Assembly: GCA_025353165.1 (NCBI GenBank)
Contig: JANXRE010000175.1
Location: 1 to 64,000 of the forward strand
Length of the DNA stretch: 64,000 nucleotides
Reading direction: 5' to 3'
From: Acidobacteriota bacterium
GTDB taxonomy: Bacteria; Acidobacteriota; Terriglobia; Bryobacterales; Bryobacteraceae
How positions within the stretch are numbered: the stretch's first letter is position 1; the number at the start of each line of letters is the position of its first letter. The notes below the pieces were generated by a model that worked only from the letters and a program-made list of their open reading frames with translations, was not told the origin of the DNA and did not search any database. Position numbers and translations under genes: made by a program. This document shows, one piece after another, positions 7,273 through 19,089 of the stretch.

Positions 7273-8841
7273 ATGGCATTCGTGCGCGCACTCGCGGTTG
7301 TCCTGGCCGGTGCCACCATGCTGTGCGCGTCGGCGGAATCCGATCGCGTGTATGGGCAGGCCCGGGCAGCCGAGCGGCGGGGCCTCTCCGTTCGCGCGTA
7401 TCTCCTTTATTCACAGGCTGCTACGCTCGATCCCAAGAATCCACTTTATGCCTTGAAAGCCAGCGCGCTCAGGCCGGTGGCAATGAAGTCCGTGCACGTC
7501 GCGGTGGCCGGCGATCCGAAGGCACCCGACACCGCGGAGCTAGTCCAAGTTCCGGACGAGGCTGTGATGAACGAGCCCACTCACGTTCAAGCGTCTCCGG
7601 GCACGGCGGATTTTCACCTGAAGGCCGCGCCGAAGGCGATCTGGGAACAGGTGGCGTCGAAGTTCGGACTCCTGGCGATCTTCGACCGCGATTACCCGAA
7701 TGATGCGCCCATCCGTGTGGACCTGGCGGGTGTGGACTATCGCGACGCGCTGCACGCGCTCGAGAACGCCACCAATTCATTCATCGTGCCGCTCTCCGCG
7801 CGAGTGATTCTGATCGCGCAGGACACCACGCAGAAGCGCGTCGACCTGGAATCGAATGAGGCCGTCATGGTGCCCATTCCGGATACGGCTTCACTGCAGG
7901 AAGCGCAGGAACTGGCCACCATGATCCAGCAGACGCTGGAGATGCGCCGCTTCGTGGTGGACCCTCGCAAGCGGATGATCATGATGCGCGATCGCGTATC
8001 CAAAGTGGAGGCGGCGCGGGCGCTGACGGTGCAACTGCTGCATCCCAAGCCGCAGGTGGCCATCGAGGTGGAGCTGCTGAGCGTCACGGAGAGCTCGTCG
8101 CTGAGCCTGGGAATGACGCTGCCGACCGAGTTTCCGCTCGTCTACTTCGGTAATTTCTGGAAAAATGCGGCGGTCGCGGTGCCGGCTGGATTCGCGCAAT
8201 TCCTGACGTTCGGCGGGGGCGCAACGTTGTTCGGATTGGGCGTGACGAATGCCGAGCTGTTCGCCACGGCCAGCCGGGGTTCCGGAAGGACCGTACTGAA
8301 AACCGAAATTCGGGTGGCGGACGGCCAGCCCGGCACGATCCACGTCGGCGATAAGTACCCGATCGTGCAGAGTGGCTTCTACGGAGCGGCACCCGGCGCA
8401 AAGGGGCAGGTTTTTGCGCCGCCGCCCACGGTGAACTTCGAAGATCTCGGGGTGCTGCTGAAAGTGACGCCGACGGTGCACGACGCGGACGAGGTTACGC
8501 TGGAGGTGGATGCCGAGTACAAGGTTCTGGGAAGCGGGAGCTTCAATGGCATCCCGGTGATCGCCAGCCGCAAATTCGAAGCGCGGGTTCGTCTCAAGAC
8601 TACCGAATATGCGGTTGTGTCCGGGCTGATGACCGACTCGGAGTCGTACGCGAAATCGGGCATCGTCGGCCTGGCGGACATCCCGGTGCTCGGCTGGTTC
8701 TTCCGCAAGACGGACACAAAACACGATAAGGCCCAGACCTTGCTGGTGATCAAGCCGCGCATCGTGATCGCGCCGCCGAACGAATACGTGACGCGGCAGC
8801 TCTGGGTAGGCTCGGAGACGCGCCCGCTTACTCCCCTGTAG
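7273..8841 (+). CDS. Secretin-domain outer membrane protein (type II/III secretion family)
   Basis: A 522-residue exported protein with signal peptide (ALAVVLAGATMLCASA), a short helical TPR-like stretch (about 25-65), an N1-like alpha/beta domain (HLKAAPKAIWEQVASKFG to MMRDRVSKVEAA), and a C-terminal secretin domain. The latter starts at VAIEVELLSVTESSSLSLG and includes FEDLGVLLKVTPTVHDADEVTLEV and GIPVIASRKFEARVRL...YAVVSGLM, the usual secretin signature. Secretins form large outer-membrane pores for type II secretion or type IV pili. It is shorter than GspD or PilQ and no ATPase, inner-membrane platform or pilin gene is nearby. Its 3' end overlaps the convergent OsmC gene by 14 nt. Confidence 0.82.
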   Translation: MAFVRALAVVLAGATMLCASAESDRVYGQARAAERRGLSVRAYLLYSQAATLDPKNPLYALKASALRPVAMKSVHVAVAGDPKAPDTAELVQVPDEAVMNEPTHVQASPGTADFHLKAAPKAIWEQVASKFGLLAIFDRDYPNDAPIRVDLAGVDYRDALHALENATNSFIVPLSARVILIAQDTTQKRVDLESNEAVMVPIPDTASLQEAQELATMIQQTLEMRRFVVDPRKRMIMMRDRVSKVEAARALTVQLLHPKPQVAIEVELLSVTESSSLSLGMTLPTEFPLVYFGNFWKNAAVAVPAGFAQFLTFGGGATLFGLGVTNAELFATASRGSGRTVLKTEIRVADGQPGTIHVGDKYPIVQSGFYGAAPGAKGQVFAPPPTVNFEDLGVLLKVTPTVHDADEVTLEVDAEYKVLGSGSFNGIPVIASRKFEARVRLKTTEYAVVSGLMTDSESYAKSGIVGLADIPVLGWFFRKTDTKHDKAQTLLVIKPRIVIAPPNEYVTRQLWVGSETRPLTPL

Positions 8842-9259
8842 CGCCCTCGCCCACTCCAACCGCGATTTGCGCATGCACCGCGATATCGATGGTGGGCGGG
8901 AGAACGAGGGTGTTGTGAATGAGGCACTTTTGCACGGCGCGGAGCAGGCCGTCGCGATGCTTCGAATCTTCGGCGGCGTGGCAATCGACCTCGATGCGGA
9001 AAGCGCCCAGGCGCGCCGGTTGTAGATCCTTCCGCGCCTCGACGCGGATGGTGAGATCGTCCGCGGGGAGCCGGTGGATACGGAGATACTGGGCGGCGTA
9101 GAATCCCGCGCAAGTTCCTAAAGAAGCCAGGAGTAGCTCGGGGGGCGTTGGCCCCGAGTCCTCGCCGCCGTTCTCGACCGGCTGGTCCGTCAGAATTTTG
9201 TGTCCGCGGGATTCCGATTCGAAGCGAACGCCGCCGCGGTAATGAATGATTGCGTCCAT
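8828..9259 (-). CDS. OsmC family peroxiredoxin-like protein
   Basis: A 143-residue OsmC/Ohr superfamily protein. The first redox cysteine is in ASLGTCAGFYAAQYLR and the second in VQKCLIHNTL, both on the expected central helices. An N-terminal beta-sheet (IIHYRGGVRFESESRGHKI) and PPELLLASLG support the fold. Such proteins reduce hydroperoxides in the cytoplasm. The GPTPPELLLASLGTCAGFYAA pattern is closer to the YhfA/OsmC-like branch than to Ohr. It is convergent and overlapping with the secretin gene and has a divergent neighbour at 9289. Confidence 0.87.
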   Translation of the reverse strand: MDAIIHYRGGVRFESESRGHKILTDQPVENGGEDSGPTPPELLLASLGTCAGFYAAQYLRIHRLPADDLTIRVEARKDLQPARLGAFRIEVDCHAAEDSKHRDGLLRAVQKCLIHNTLVLPPTIDIAVHAQIAVGVGEGATGE

Positions 9260-9288
9260 ACTATCGAGATGCAGTTTCGCGCCGGCTG

Positions 9289-10947
9289 GTGACGATTGAC
9301 CGAAATGCTATACTTTCGCTTCTGACTCCGCGCCTCTTCCTGGTCACAGGACTCTTCTTCGGCATTGGCTACTGCTACCTTACGCCTCCCCTGCGAGTGC
9401 CGGATGAGGCCAGCCATTTCTTCCGGGCGTACACCACCACAACGGGATCCTGCACCGGCGCCCCCGCCATTCTCGCGCCCGTCGACTGGCGGCGGGGAAT
9501 GGATTCCAAACAGATCTGGACGGAACTGCCTCGCGGCACTACACCCGAGGAGATGGTGCGCCTCATGCACGCACCGCGAAACCTTCCGTACGGTGTCGTT
9601 GCCGCGTTCGCTGTCGGTAATGTATACAACTGCGTCCCTTATCTACCCGGCGCCGGGGGTATCGCCGTCGCACGATTACTTCGGATGTCGCCACTGGGGA
9701 TGATGCTTGCGGGAAGAATGGCGAATCTCGCGATCTACTTGTTGTTGATCTACTTTGCCCTTCGGCTGTTGCCTGGATGGCGTCTGCTGATGGGAACAAT
9801 TGCTTTGATGCCGATGGCGCTTCACCAGGCGGGATCACTTTCAGCGGATGGCCCGGCGATCGCGATTTCGTGCCTCTTCATCGCTTATAGTTTGAGCCTG
9901 GCCTTTGCCGAGCCCGTTCCTCTGACTTTCCGCCAACTGGCGGCACTGGCAATGCTGGTTGTAATTCTCGGTCTATGCAAGGTGCTTGTTTACCTGGTCC
10001 CAGTCTTGTTGCTGGTGCCGGCGTTGAGGTTCGGCTCTACAAAGAAGAAGTGGCTTTGGCTTGGCGTGTATGTTGCGCTGGCGGCAGGCGCGGCGTTCGG
10101 CTGGCAATGGATAAACCGGCTGAATGTGGAGCGAGTGACTGCGATTCGGGCTGACCAGGGCATCCTGATGGTTGAGAACTTGCGTTACGCGCTTACCAAT
10201 CCGGTGGACTTCTGCGTGAGAGTCGGACGGACGTTTGTGGGCCTGGGGTCTGAGTACCTTTCGGAGTTTGTGGGTAAGCTCGGCTGGCTGGCGGTGCCGC
10301 TACCGGGATGGTTGATCTGGGCATATTTCGCTGTACTCGTCCTGATTGCGGCCGGCCACGAACACCCCCGGCTTTCAAGCCGGGCCCGCGCACTGCTGGC
10401 AGCCCTGCCTCTGGTGAACGCCCTGAGCGTATTCCTCGTTGTCTGGACCTTTGAGACGCCAACCGCCCAAATCGCGTCGGGGTCGGGCTTGATCTACGGC
10501 GTTCAGGGGCGCTACTTCATACCGTTTGCGTTTCCGATGTTCGCCGCGATATCAGGCCCTTGGCTTAAGGCCGGTAGACGATGGCTGCCGCTGATTGCGT
10601 TTTGCACGGTCCTCACCGCGAACTCCGTGGCATTGGAACGTGTTTGGGCGACCTATTACTCGGTAGGTTCTCCCGCGGGTACGCGCGACCGGTTTACTAC
10701 CTTCGACCTCTTGTTCCGGCGGCGGGCTATAGTGACGTCCCAACATGAAGGCAAACTCGTTCGCCGCCCGGGCGCGGCCATCGAAGATCAGAAAGTCTAT
10801 GTCGTGACCGGCGGGATAAAGCGCTGGATAACGCATGCATCCTGGATCACCGCCCATGGATACAGATGGCCCGACGATGTCATCGTAATTCCCGCACAGC
10901 AACTGCAGACGATTCCCACAGGCGAGCCAATCGTGGCTGAGAAATAG
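9289..10947 (+). CDS. DUF2142 family polytopic membrane protein
   Basis: An integral membrane protein with about 10-12 hydrophobic segments. The DUF2142 signature PPLRVPDEASHFFRAY follows the first helix. LMPMALHQAGSLSADG and YGVQGRYFIPF are the other conserved patches. DUF2142 proteins resemble GT-C/Wzy-type membrane enzymes and sit in cell-surface polysaccharide loci, which fits the glycan genes just downstream. I prefer GTG 9289 (about 552 residues); TTG 9250 would add 13 residues and overlap the divergent OsmC gene. A C-terminal soluble piece of about 60 residues (KVYVVTGGIKRWITHASWI) resembles small repeat domains of envelope proteins. It ends 1 nt before the convergent methyltransferase gene. 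Confidence 0.82.
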   Translation: MTIDRNAILSLLTPRLFLVTGLFFGIGYCYLTPPLRVPDEASHFFRAYTTTTGSCTGAPAILAPVDWRRGMDSKQIWTELPRGTTPEEMVRLMHAPRNLPYGVVAAFAVGNVYNCVPYLPGAGGIAVARLLRMSPLGMMLAGRMANLAIYLLLIYFALRLLPGWRLLMGTIALMPMALHQAGSLSADGPAIAISCLFIAYSLSLAFAEPVPLTFRQLAALAMLVVILGLCKVLVYLVPVLLLVPALRFGSTKKKWLWLGVYVALAAGAAFGWQWINRLNVERVTAIRADQGILMVENLRYALTNPVDFCVRVGRTFVGLGSEYLSEFVGKLGWLAVPLPGWLIWAYFAVLVLIAAGHEHPRLSSRARALLAALPLVNALSVFLVVWTFETPTAQIASGSGLIYGVQGRYFIPFAFPMFAAISGPWLKAGRRWLPLIAFCTVLTANSVALERVWATYYSVGSPAGTRDRFTTFDLLFRRRAIVTSQHEGKLVRRPGAAIEDQKVYVVTGGIKRWITHASWITAHGYRWPDDVIVIPAQQLQTIPTGEPIVAEK

Positions 10948-10948
10948 T

Positions 10949-11629
10949 CTACTTCGTCAGGACGAAATAGAATTCGATGTCCTGTTCCGAAAGACGAGGA
11001 TGCGACCAGACCGACGTCCAGGCGCGCATCTCGCGGCGGACGTATTCGATGAATTCGCCGAAACTCTCGTACGTCCAGACGTGGTAGTGAATGTCATCAC
11101 CCTGTCGGTACGGGTATTCCGCGGCCCGTGCCGGGTCGGGTTGAGGGAACGCCTTGGCGAAGAACTCGACATAGTGCGGCCAGTCCCGTTCTCTCGACGG
11201 GTGCGTGTAGTCCAGGATGACGTGATCCAGCGGGGTCAATGCGCGATCGCGGTCGAACGTGACGGTCTTGTCCGGCACCACCAAGACAAGCCGTCCGCCG
11301 CGGCGCAACCGCAGGTACGCCGACTCCAACGCTCGCAGCGGATTGGGCGTGTGCTCGATCACGTGACTGGCGATGATGAAATCGAGGCTCTCGAATTCCA
11401 ATCCCTCCATGGTTTCGAAGTCGGCGAGGAGGTCCGATTCGACGATCGGAGATTCGCCGAAGTAATTACGTTCGCGGAGCTGAGCGCCAGAGTTTCGATC
11501 CGCGTAACGAATGCGGCAGGCCGCGCCGATGGGGAATGGATTCCCGCCCGCGCCAAATTCAATTCCCTGGCCCGAGAGATCCCGGCCAATCGCAGCAAGA
11601 AATTCGAGGCGCGCGCCACCGGCAGCCAT
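10949..11629 (-). CDS. Class I SAM-dependent methyltransferase
   Basis: A 226-residue Rossmann-fold methyltransferase. GIEFGAGGNPFPIG is the SAM-binding glycine loop, and DFIIASHVIEHTPNPLRALESAYLRLRRGGRLVLVVPD gives motifs II-III with the usual HVIEH. The N-terminus is short, which is typical of sugar or lipid methyltransferases in O-antigen loci. It lies 1 nt after the stop of the giant glycosyltransferase fusion, so the two are one transcription unit, and a role in tailoring the same glycan is a reasonable inference. Confidence 0.85.
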   Translation of the reverse strand: MAAGGARLEFLAAIGRDLSGQGIEFGAGGNPFPIGAACRIRYADRNSGAQLRERNYFGESPIVESDLLADFETMEGLEFESLDFIIASHVIEHTPNPLRALESAYLRLRRGGRLVLVVPDKTVTFDRDRALTPLDHVILDYTHPSRERDWPHYVEFFAKAFPQPDPARAAEYPYRQGDDIHYHVWTYESFGEFIEYVRREMRAWTSVWSHPRLSEQDIEFYFVLTK

Positions 11630-11630
11630 T

Positions 11631-14600
11631 TCAGCTCTTCTTCAAAATATACCGGTACGTCTTCTCGGCTTGTACATCCCAATCGCTGTAATTCTCGCGC
11701 ACAAACGCCGCGCCCCGCGCGGCGATCCGTTGGCGGAACGCGTTGTCCTTCAAGCCGCGCTCGATCGCCGCGGCAATCGCCCCGGAGCTGGTTTCCGTCA
11801 GCAGGCAGTTCTCCTCGTTCTTCAGCAGCCACCCCGTGTAGCGGTTCTGGTTTGTAACCACCAGCGCTCCGCATGCCATCAGCTCCATCGGCAAGTACGA
11901 CGGGTGCCGGGTCATCATCATGACAACCCCCGCGTCGCAAACTCGATAGAGCGCTCCCGTGGCCGGGTAACTGAGTAATCCGAGATTCTCCACCACGCCG
12001 TCTAACCCGTAATCGGCCGGGGACCACTCCGCCCCCGCGCTGATGATGCGCACGCCGTCGCCCATTTTCCCTTTTACCAGCCGCAGCGCAACGCCCAACA
12101 ATTCGAAACAGTTCCGGGGATGGCCCGGGCGGGCGTAACAAAACAGAGTCAACGGCCGCGCAGGGATTGGACTCCGTTCCGCCTCGAAGAAATATGGCGC
12201 GTCCACGCACGGCTCGAAATACTCCGCCTCGCCGCCGAATTCCTGGTACGTGTCCCTCAAGGGCCGCGTGTTGCAAAGCCCGTAGTACCCGAATTTGTAA
12301 GTGGCTTCCACCAGCGCGTAAGTCGAACCCGCAGGGTAGAACTGGGACTCGTAATCCTGCACGAAGTAGAACTTGCGCCGCGTATGGCGGAACGGTAGAG
12401 CCGCATACGCCGTGGTCCACAAGGTCGAGATGGTCGCGTCGGATGGGCGCACGCGTTCCCAATCCGCGTAATCGCGCATGCGCGTGAGCCGGGCCGACGC
12501 GGCGAGCTCGGGGAAGGCCGTGGCGAGCCGCGACCGCATGACCGGTTCCGGGACGTTGCCCAGCACCACGAACTCAGATTCGACCTGATGCGCGCGGCGG
12601 AAATAATCCGCAAAGCGCAGAATCGTGTGTACGCCGCCGTAGAAGGCGTGGGTGAACTCCGGAAGCACCCAAGTCAGAGAGCGCACGGAATTCCGCGGCG
12701 GTTTCGACGTGACAGCCTTAGAAGCGGCGATGGCTCCGGGCGGCGCGTCGAACAGGCTGACGAGCACACGAGCTTCGCTGCCGTAATCGAGTTTCGGCAG
12801 GTCGTGCTTTGGCGAGGCGAAGAGCACTTTTCCGCCCCGGCTCTCCAGTTGCGGGTGAAAGTACGGATCGCCCGAGGGGAAACAGGCGCGGATGTAAGCG
12901 GCCCCTTTCTCGGGCCCATCCGGGGACAGCCAGTTTTCCAGCAGTCCGCCGCCAGCCTGGACGAACGTCGCGAAGGGATTGTAAAAGATGCGGTAGCCCG
13001 ACTCCGCGCCGATCCGCAGGCACAGATCCACGTCGTGACGAGGGTAGGCCGGCTGCCCTCGGAATCCGCCCACCCGATCGAAAACATCCCGGCGGACGGC
13101 AAAGCAAGCGCCCGCGACGGCCGACCAGTTCCGGTACCACGCGCCGCCGCCGAATTGTTCGTTGATGTGCTCGGGCTCGTCGGAAAAAATGTAGTCGAGC
13201 GCGCCGTCGGCGTTAAACACCAGCCCGGCATGCCGCAAGTTCCGGCTGAGTGGGTCCAACAGTTTGGGTCCCACCAAGCCCACTCCGGGCTGCTGCAGGG
13301 GCCCCACCATTTCGATCAACCAATCCGGACTGCCGATCTCCACGGAATCGTCGAGAAACACCAGGCACTCCCCGCGGGCCGATTGGACGGCGCGGTTCAG
13401 GCGCTCGCTCAGGGGTACGCCCGGCGCGCCGGCCGCGGAGACGATTTGCAGATTCGGCGACTTCGTGAGCGCTTCTATGCGGGCGGTGTCCTCTGAGGAC
13501 GACACAAGAATGACGGTCACCGAAAGCTCTGTAGCGCCCTGCCATTCCATTTTCAGTCTGCCGCTCCGGTCGATGCTGGCGCCGGCGCGCAATCCCAGCC
13601 GTTCCGCGTGATCGTTCAGGCACTGGACCTGGCCCTTGGCGGCGTAAGGTTTTGCGGCCAGGCCACCGGATGCCACCGAGGTGGAAATGATCCGCCAATG
13701 GTAGAGGACTTCCGGCACAAACACGACCCTGCCGCCGCGGCCGATGACCCGCAGGAAGATATCCCAATCCTGCGCTCCCTCGGTTTCGGATCTCCATCCG
13801 CCGATAGCGCGCACGCTTTCCGTACGCATGACGCACAAATGGGTGAGGTAATTCACCGACAGCAGGATGTCGGGAGACCAGCGAGGCTTGAACAACGGCC
13901 GCAGCCGGGATCGGCCGTCTTCGCTCAGGCAATCCTTATCCGAGTATAGGAATTCGGCATCGGGATGTTCGTTAATTGCGGCGGCGATGGCGAACAGGGC
14001 GAAGGGCGCGAGCGTATCGTCGTGATCGAGCAGCGCCATATATTCACCTCGCACCAACTGCAACGCGGCGTTCGAATTTCCCACGATGCCCTCATTGCGA
14101 GCGAGCGCCACCACCTGAACCCGCGGCTCGCGCTCCGCCAGCGAGCCTAGATACTGGCGCGCCTCGTGGTCGTCCGGATCTCCGTGCGCGATGCAAAGCT
14201 GCCAATTATGGTAGGTCTGGCCAAGGACGGACTCAACCGTTTCGCGGAGGACCGGAAGCGGGATCTTGTACACCGGGACCACCACGCTAATCAGCGGCTG
14301 CAAGCGCAACTGGCGGGAAAGCCTGCGCTGAAGCTCCAGCCGTTCCGGGCCGGGTTCGGTTCGGGCGATCCAGGATTGGTAAGATTCCAGCGCCGGAGCC
14401 AGCATGTCAACGGGCGAATCCGGAATAGCCGGAGCTGCCAGTTGGGGGGCTTCGTCCGGCAACAGGCGAGCCCGGCGAATCACCCAGTTCACGGCGTCTT
14501 CGTAGGAACGAATCCAGCGCCATGTCCTGCGCTGGTTTGACAGCCAGTCCCGATAGCGCGAGAGCAGCCGCCAACCGGGGCTCCGGTGCACGTTCGAGAG

Positions 14601-15809
14601 CTCCTCGCGCCACCGGGCCGCTTCGGTTCGCATGGCAGCCGCCTTGTCCTGCCAGGTACGCTCGTGCGCCAGCGCCACGGCTAGTTGGCTGGAGAGGTAC
14701 GTGTCGGGCGCGGGCAACGCAGGCGGCGATGGCAAGGCGGCGCGTCGAGCCTCGATTGCTTCGGCCTGCACTTCCTCCAGCCGGTGGTTGGTTTCTTCGA
14801 GTTCCGCTTCCAGCCGGGTAACTTCGGTTTGCAGAGAGCGGACCGTATCATGGACAACCGCCTCCATCCCCCGAGAGGTTTCCAGTTCACCCGCGAGCCG
14901 GGCGGATTCTTCGCGGAGAGCCACGTTCGCATCGACACTTGCCGCCAGTTCGGATCGCAGTGCGGACATGTTGGCGCTGAGGCCCTCGATCAGGCCCGCC
15001 ATTTCGGCGTTTTTGTTCAGAAATTCGGACAGCTCGGTTCCGGTCCGTTCCAGTTGCTGCCGCAACTCCGCGATCGTCCGACCCATCGAGCCGATACGCT
15101 GCTCCCGCTCGACCAGCGCGCACTTGATTCGCACGTTCTGGCTGAACAGCGACAGGACGCCGTCGGGCAGCGGGCCCTGCCTGCGAAACAGCACGGCATG
15201 AGGCGCGACGAACGAGGCGTCGTAGATGCAGTCGGGCCAGAACCCGGCGGCCGCGAACAGTTTCAACCAGCCAAGTGCGGGCCGGACGTTCACATGCGTA
15301 GGCTCGGTGAAATCGGATGGGCTGGAGGAAAACAGGATGGTGTCGGTTAGGGAGGCGAGACCGGCGATTGCAGCCTCTGTCTCCTCCGGGGGTATGTGCT
15401 CGAGGACTTCGATACAGGTGACCAGATCGTAGCGGCCGTCCAGCGGATCGGTGATGGAAGCCACACGGCAGTGCGGCTGCATGTCGGGCCGGACCTGGGA
15501 AATCGCGAACGCAGAGATGTCGATGCCGCGGCCTTCCACGCCGCGATCCCACAAGGATTCCATGAGGAAACCGAGCGCGCATCCGGCGTCGAAGACCGTG
15601 CGGGGCTGGAGCGAACGAACAATCTGATCCGCGATCAAGCCGAAGAAATTCAGCCAGTGATCGGTGCGTTCATAGGGGAACCCGCATCCCGTGCGATAAT
15701 AATCGGCGTCGAACAAGCTGCCGCGGTTACAGTCGGCCGGCGATACCATAATTCGGACAAATTCGATCTTAGCAACAATCCGCGGGCGGCCTGTTATCGT
15801 ATAAGACAT
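11631..15809 (-). CDS. Four-domain methyltransferase / GT2 / GT2-like / WsaF-type GT4 fusion
   Basis: A 1392-residue cytoplasmic enzyme. Residues about 50-200 are a SAM methyltransferase ([24 protein letters not shown]). About 235-360 is a predicted coiled coil. About 505-715 is a GT2 domain ([21 protein letters not shown], metal motif DHDD at 595-598, QDWDIFLR). About 763-990 is a second GT2-like domain with a weaker metal motif (FLDDSVE). About 1045-1392 is GT-B, closest in pattern to WsaF-type rhamnosyltransferases ([48 protein letters not shown]). It likely builds and methylates a surface polysaccharide in one polypeptide. The start is uncertain: ATG 15809 is longest, and an ATG 20 codons later fits homologous N-termini equally well. 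Confidence 0.85.
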   Translation of the reverse strand: MSYTITGRPRIVAKIEFVRIMVSPADCNRGSLFDADYYRTGCGFPYERTDHWLNFFGLIADQIVRSLQPRTVFDAGCALGFLMESLWDRGVEGRGIDISAFAISQVRPDMQPHCRVASITDPLDGRYDLVTCIEVLEHIPPEETEAAIAGLASLTDTILFSSSPSDFTEPTHVNVRPALGWLKLFAAAGFWPDCIYDASFVAPHAVLFRRQGPLPDGVLSLFSQNVRIKCALVEREQRIGSMGRTIAELRQQLERTGTELSEFLNKNAEMAGLIEGLSANMSALRSELAASVDANVALREESARLAGELETSRGMEAVVHDTVRSLQTEVTRLEAELEETNHRLEEVQAEAIEARRAALPSPPALPAPDTYLSSQLAVALAHERTWQDKAAAMRTEAARWREELSNVHRSPGWRLLSRYRDWLSNQRRTWRWIRSYEDAVNWVIRRARLLPDEAPQLAAPAIPDSPVDMLAPALESYQSWIARTEPGPERLELQRRLSRQLRLQPLISVVVPVYKIPLPVLRETVESVLGQTYHNWQLCIAHGDPDDHEARQYLGSLAEREPRVQVVALARNEGIVGNSNAALQLVRGEYMALLDHDDTLAPFALFAIAAAINEHPDAEFLYSDKDCLSEDGRSRLRPLFKPRWSPDILLSVNYLTHLCVMRTESVRAIGGWRSETEGAQDWDIFLRVIGRGGRVVFVPEVLYHWRIISTSVASGGLAAKPYAAKGQVQCLNDHAERLGLRAGASIDRSGRLKMEWQGATELSVTVILVSSSEDTARIEALTKSPNLQIVSAAGAPGVPLSERLNRAVQSARGECLVFLDDSVEIGSPDWLIEMVGPLQQPGVGLVGPKLLDPLSRNLRHAGLVFNADGALDYIFSDEPEHINEQFGGGAWYRNWSAVAGACFAVRRDVFDRVGGFRGQPAYPRHDVDLCLRIGAESGYRIFYNPFATFVQAGGGLLENWLSPDGPEKGAAYIRACFPSGDPYFHPQLESRGGKVLFASPKHDLPKLDYGSEARVLVSLFDAPPGAIAASKAVTSKPPRNSVRSLTWVLPEFTHAFYGGVHTILRFADYFRRAHQVESEFVVLGNVPEPVMRSRLATAFPELAASARLTRMRDYADWERVRPSDATISTLWTTAYAALPFRHTRRKFYFVQDYESQFYPAGSTYALVEATYKFGYYGLCNTRPLRDTYQEFGGEAEYFEPCVDAPYFFEAERSPIPARPLTLFCYARPGHPRNCFELLGVALRLVKGKMGDGVRIISAGAEWSPADYGLDGVVENLGLLSYPATGALYRVCDAGVVMMMTRHPSYLPMELMACGALVVTNQNRYTGWLLKNEENCLLTETSSGAIAAAIERGLKDNAFRQRIAARGAAFVRENYSDWDVQAEKTYRYILKKS

Positions 15810-15854
15810 AGGGGCTGTAACTTTCGGCTTCCGTCGAACGAAATTAGGTCTGTA

Positions 15855-16778
15855 ATGATTATTCGCAATCGCCCGCCACTCAGCTACTCAGACGTGACTC
15901 CGAGGAATGAATACCTCAACCGGCGACGGTTCCTGGCCGGATCGGCGGCGGTGCTGGTTTCCGGCGCGGCCGCGCTGCGGGCCGCGAAGCTGAACGTGGC
16001 GTCGAAAAGCCCGTTCAGCACCAGCGAACCTTTGACGCCCTTCAAGGACGTTAGCACCTACAACAACTTCTACGAATTCGGCACCGCGAAAGATCAGCCG
16101 TCGCAACTGGCGAAGAACTTCAAAACGTCGCCGTGGCACATCAAAGTGGAGGGGCAGGTAAACAAGCCCGGCGTTTTCGATATGGACGCGATTCTCAAGA
16201 TCGCGCCGCTGGAGGAACGGATCTACCGGCACCGGTGCGTGGAGGCGTGGTCCATTGTCGTTCCCTGGATCGGGTTTTCGCTGAGCGAGTTGTTAAAGCA
16301 GGTCGAGCCGAAATCCACCGCCAAATACGTGGCGTTTGAGAGCTACTACGATCCCAAGCAAATGCCCGCGGGCGCGTGGGCGGGCATTTCATTCCCCTAT
16401 GTCGAGGGGCTGCGGCTGGATGAAGCGATGAATCCGCTCGCCTTGCTTTGCACGGGAATGTACGGCGAGACGCTGCCGAATCAGAACGGCGCGCCGGTCC
16501 GGCTGGTAATTCCGTGGAAGTACGGATTCAAGAGCATCAAGTCGATCGCGAAGATCAAGCTGGTGGAGAAGCAGCCACCCACCACGTGGAATCTTTCCAG
16601 CTCCCGCGAGTACGGATTCTACTCGAACGTCAACCCGCAAGTCGATCACCCGCGCTGGAGCCAGGCGAAGGAACGCCGCCTGGGCGAGTTCCTCAAGAGA
16701 CAGACGATCTTGTTCAACGGGTACGGCCAGCAAGTGGCCGGCATGTACAACGGCATGGATCTCCGAAAGAACTATTAG
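15855..16778 (+). CDS. msrP: Protein-methionine-sulfoxide reductase catalytic subunit MsrP
   Basis: A 307-residue molybdopterin-dependent periplasmic reductase of the YedY/sulfite oxidase family. It repairs oxidised methionines in envelope proteins using electrons from the membrane partner MsrQ. A Tat signal is present ([12 protein letters not shown]). The molybdenum-ligating cysteine is in [46 protein letters not shown] and [11 protein letters not shown] are family blocks. Start ATG 15855 gives the expected Tat leader. msrQ follows after 63 nt on the same strand. It is divergent from the glycan operon, with both promoters squeezed into about 45 nt. Confidence 0.93.
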   Translation: MIIRNRPPLSYSDVTPRNEYLNRRRFLAGSAAVLVSGAAALRAAKLNVASKSPFSTSEPLTPFKDVSTYNNFYEFGTAKDQPSQLAKNFKTSPWHIKVEGQVNKPGVFDMDAILKIAPLEERIYRHRCVEAWSIVVPWIGFSLSELLKQVEPKSTAKYVAFESYYDPKQMPAGAWAGISFPYVEGLRLDEAMNPLALLCTGMYGETLPNQNGAPVRLVIPWKYGFKSIKSIAKIKLVEKQPPTTWNLSSSREYGFYSNVNPQVDHPRWSQAKERRLGEFLKRQTILFNGYGQQVAGMYNGMDLRKNY

Positions 16779-16802
16779 GCTCATGTCCGTTTATTCCAAC
16801 CG

Positions 16803-16839
16803 TCAACGTGGTGCACGCACTCGTGCGCCACGTCGCCAC
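16803..16839 (+). repeat. REP-like dispersed palindromic element, copy 1
   Basis: This 37-nt element in the msrP-msrQ gap matches the first 39 nt of the element at 63581-63630 at nearly every position apart from a 2-nt indel and a few changes. It contains the inverted pair GCACGCAC...GTGCG and ends in CGTCGCCAC. Its place inside an operon suggests an RNA hairpin between msrP and msrQ. Confidence 0.55.
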
Positions 16840-17418
16840 AGGTGATGCGCATTCGGACCGGCTGGGTGAAAGCCGCTGTCTTTACCGCCGCCCTGTGGCC
16901 CGTGTTTTCGTTAACCTGGCGGGCATTCCATGATGGGCTCGGCGCGAATCCGATCGAGTTCATTACACATGCCACGGGCGACTGGACGCTCCGTTTCCTG
17001 GTCCTCTCGCTTACGATTACACCGGCCCGCAAGCTGCTCGGCCAACCTTCGCTGATCAAATTCCGCCGGATGCTCGGGCTGTTCGCGTTTTTCTATGGAA
17101 CGCTGCACCTCACGACTTATCTGTGGCTGGACAAATTTTTCGACGTCTCCGAGATTCTAAAAGACATCGCCAAGCGGCGTTTCATCACCATTGGCATGCT
17201 GGCTTTCTTTCTGTTGATTCCGCTGGCGGTAACTTCGACGGCGGGCTGGATTCGCCGGCTCGGCGGGAAGCGCTGGCGGAGGCTCCACAGGTTGGTTTAC
17301 GTCAGCGCTTGCGCGGGAGTAATCCACTACTACTGGCTGGTGAAATCAGACGTGCGGCTACCCCTGATGTATGGAGCGATGGTGCTGCTGCTGCTGCTGT
17401 ACAGGCTGGCGGTGGCGG

Positions 17419-19088
<1,670 letters not shown>

Positions 19089-19089
<1 letters not shown>

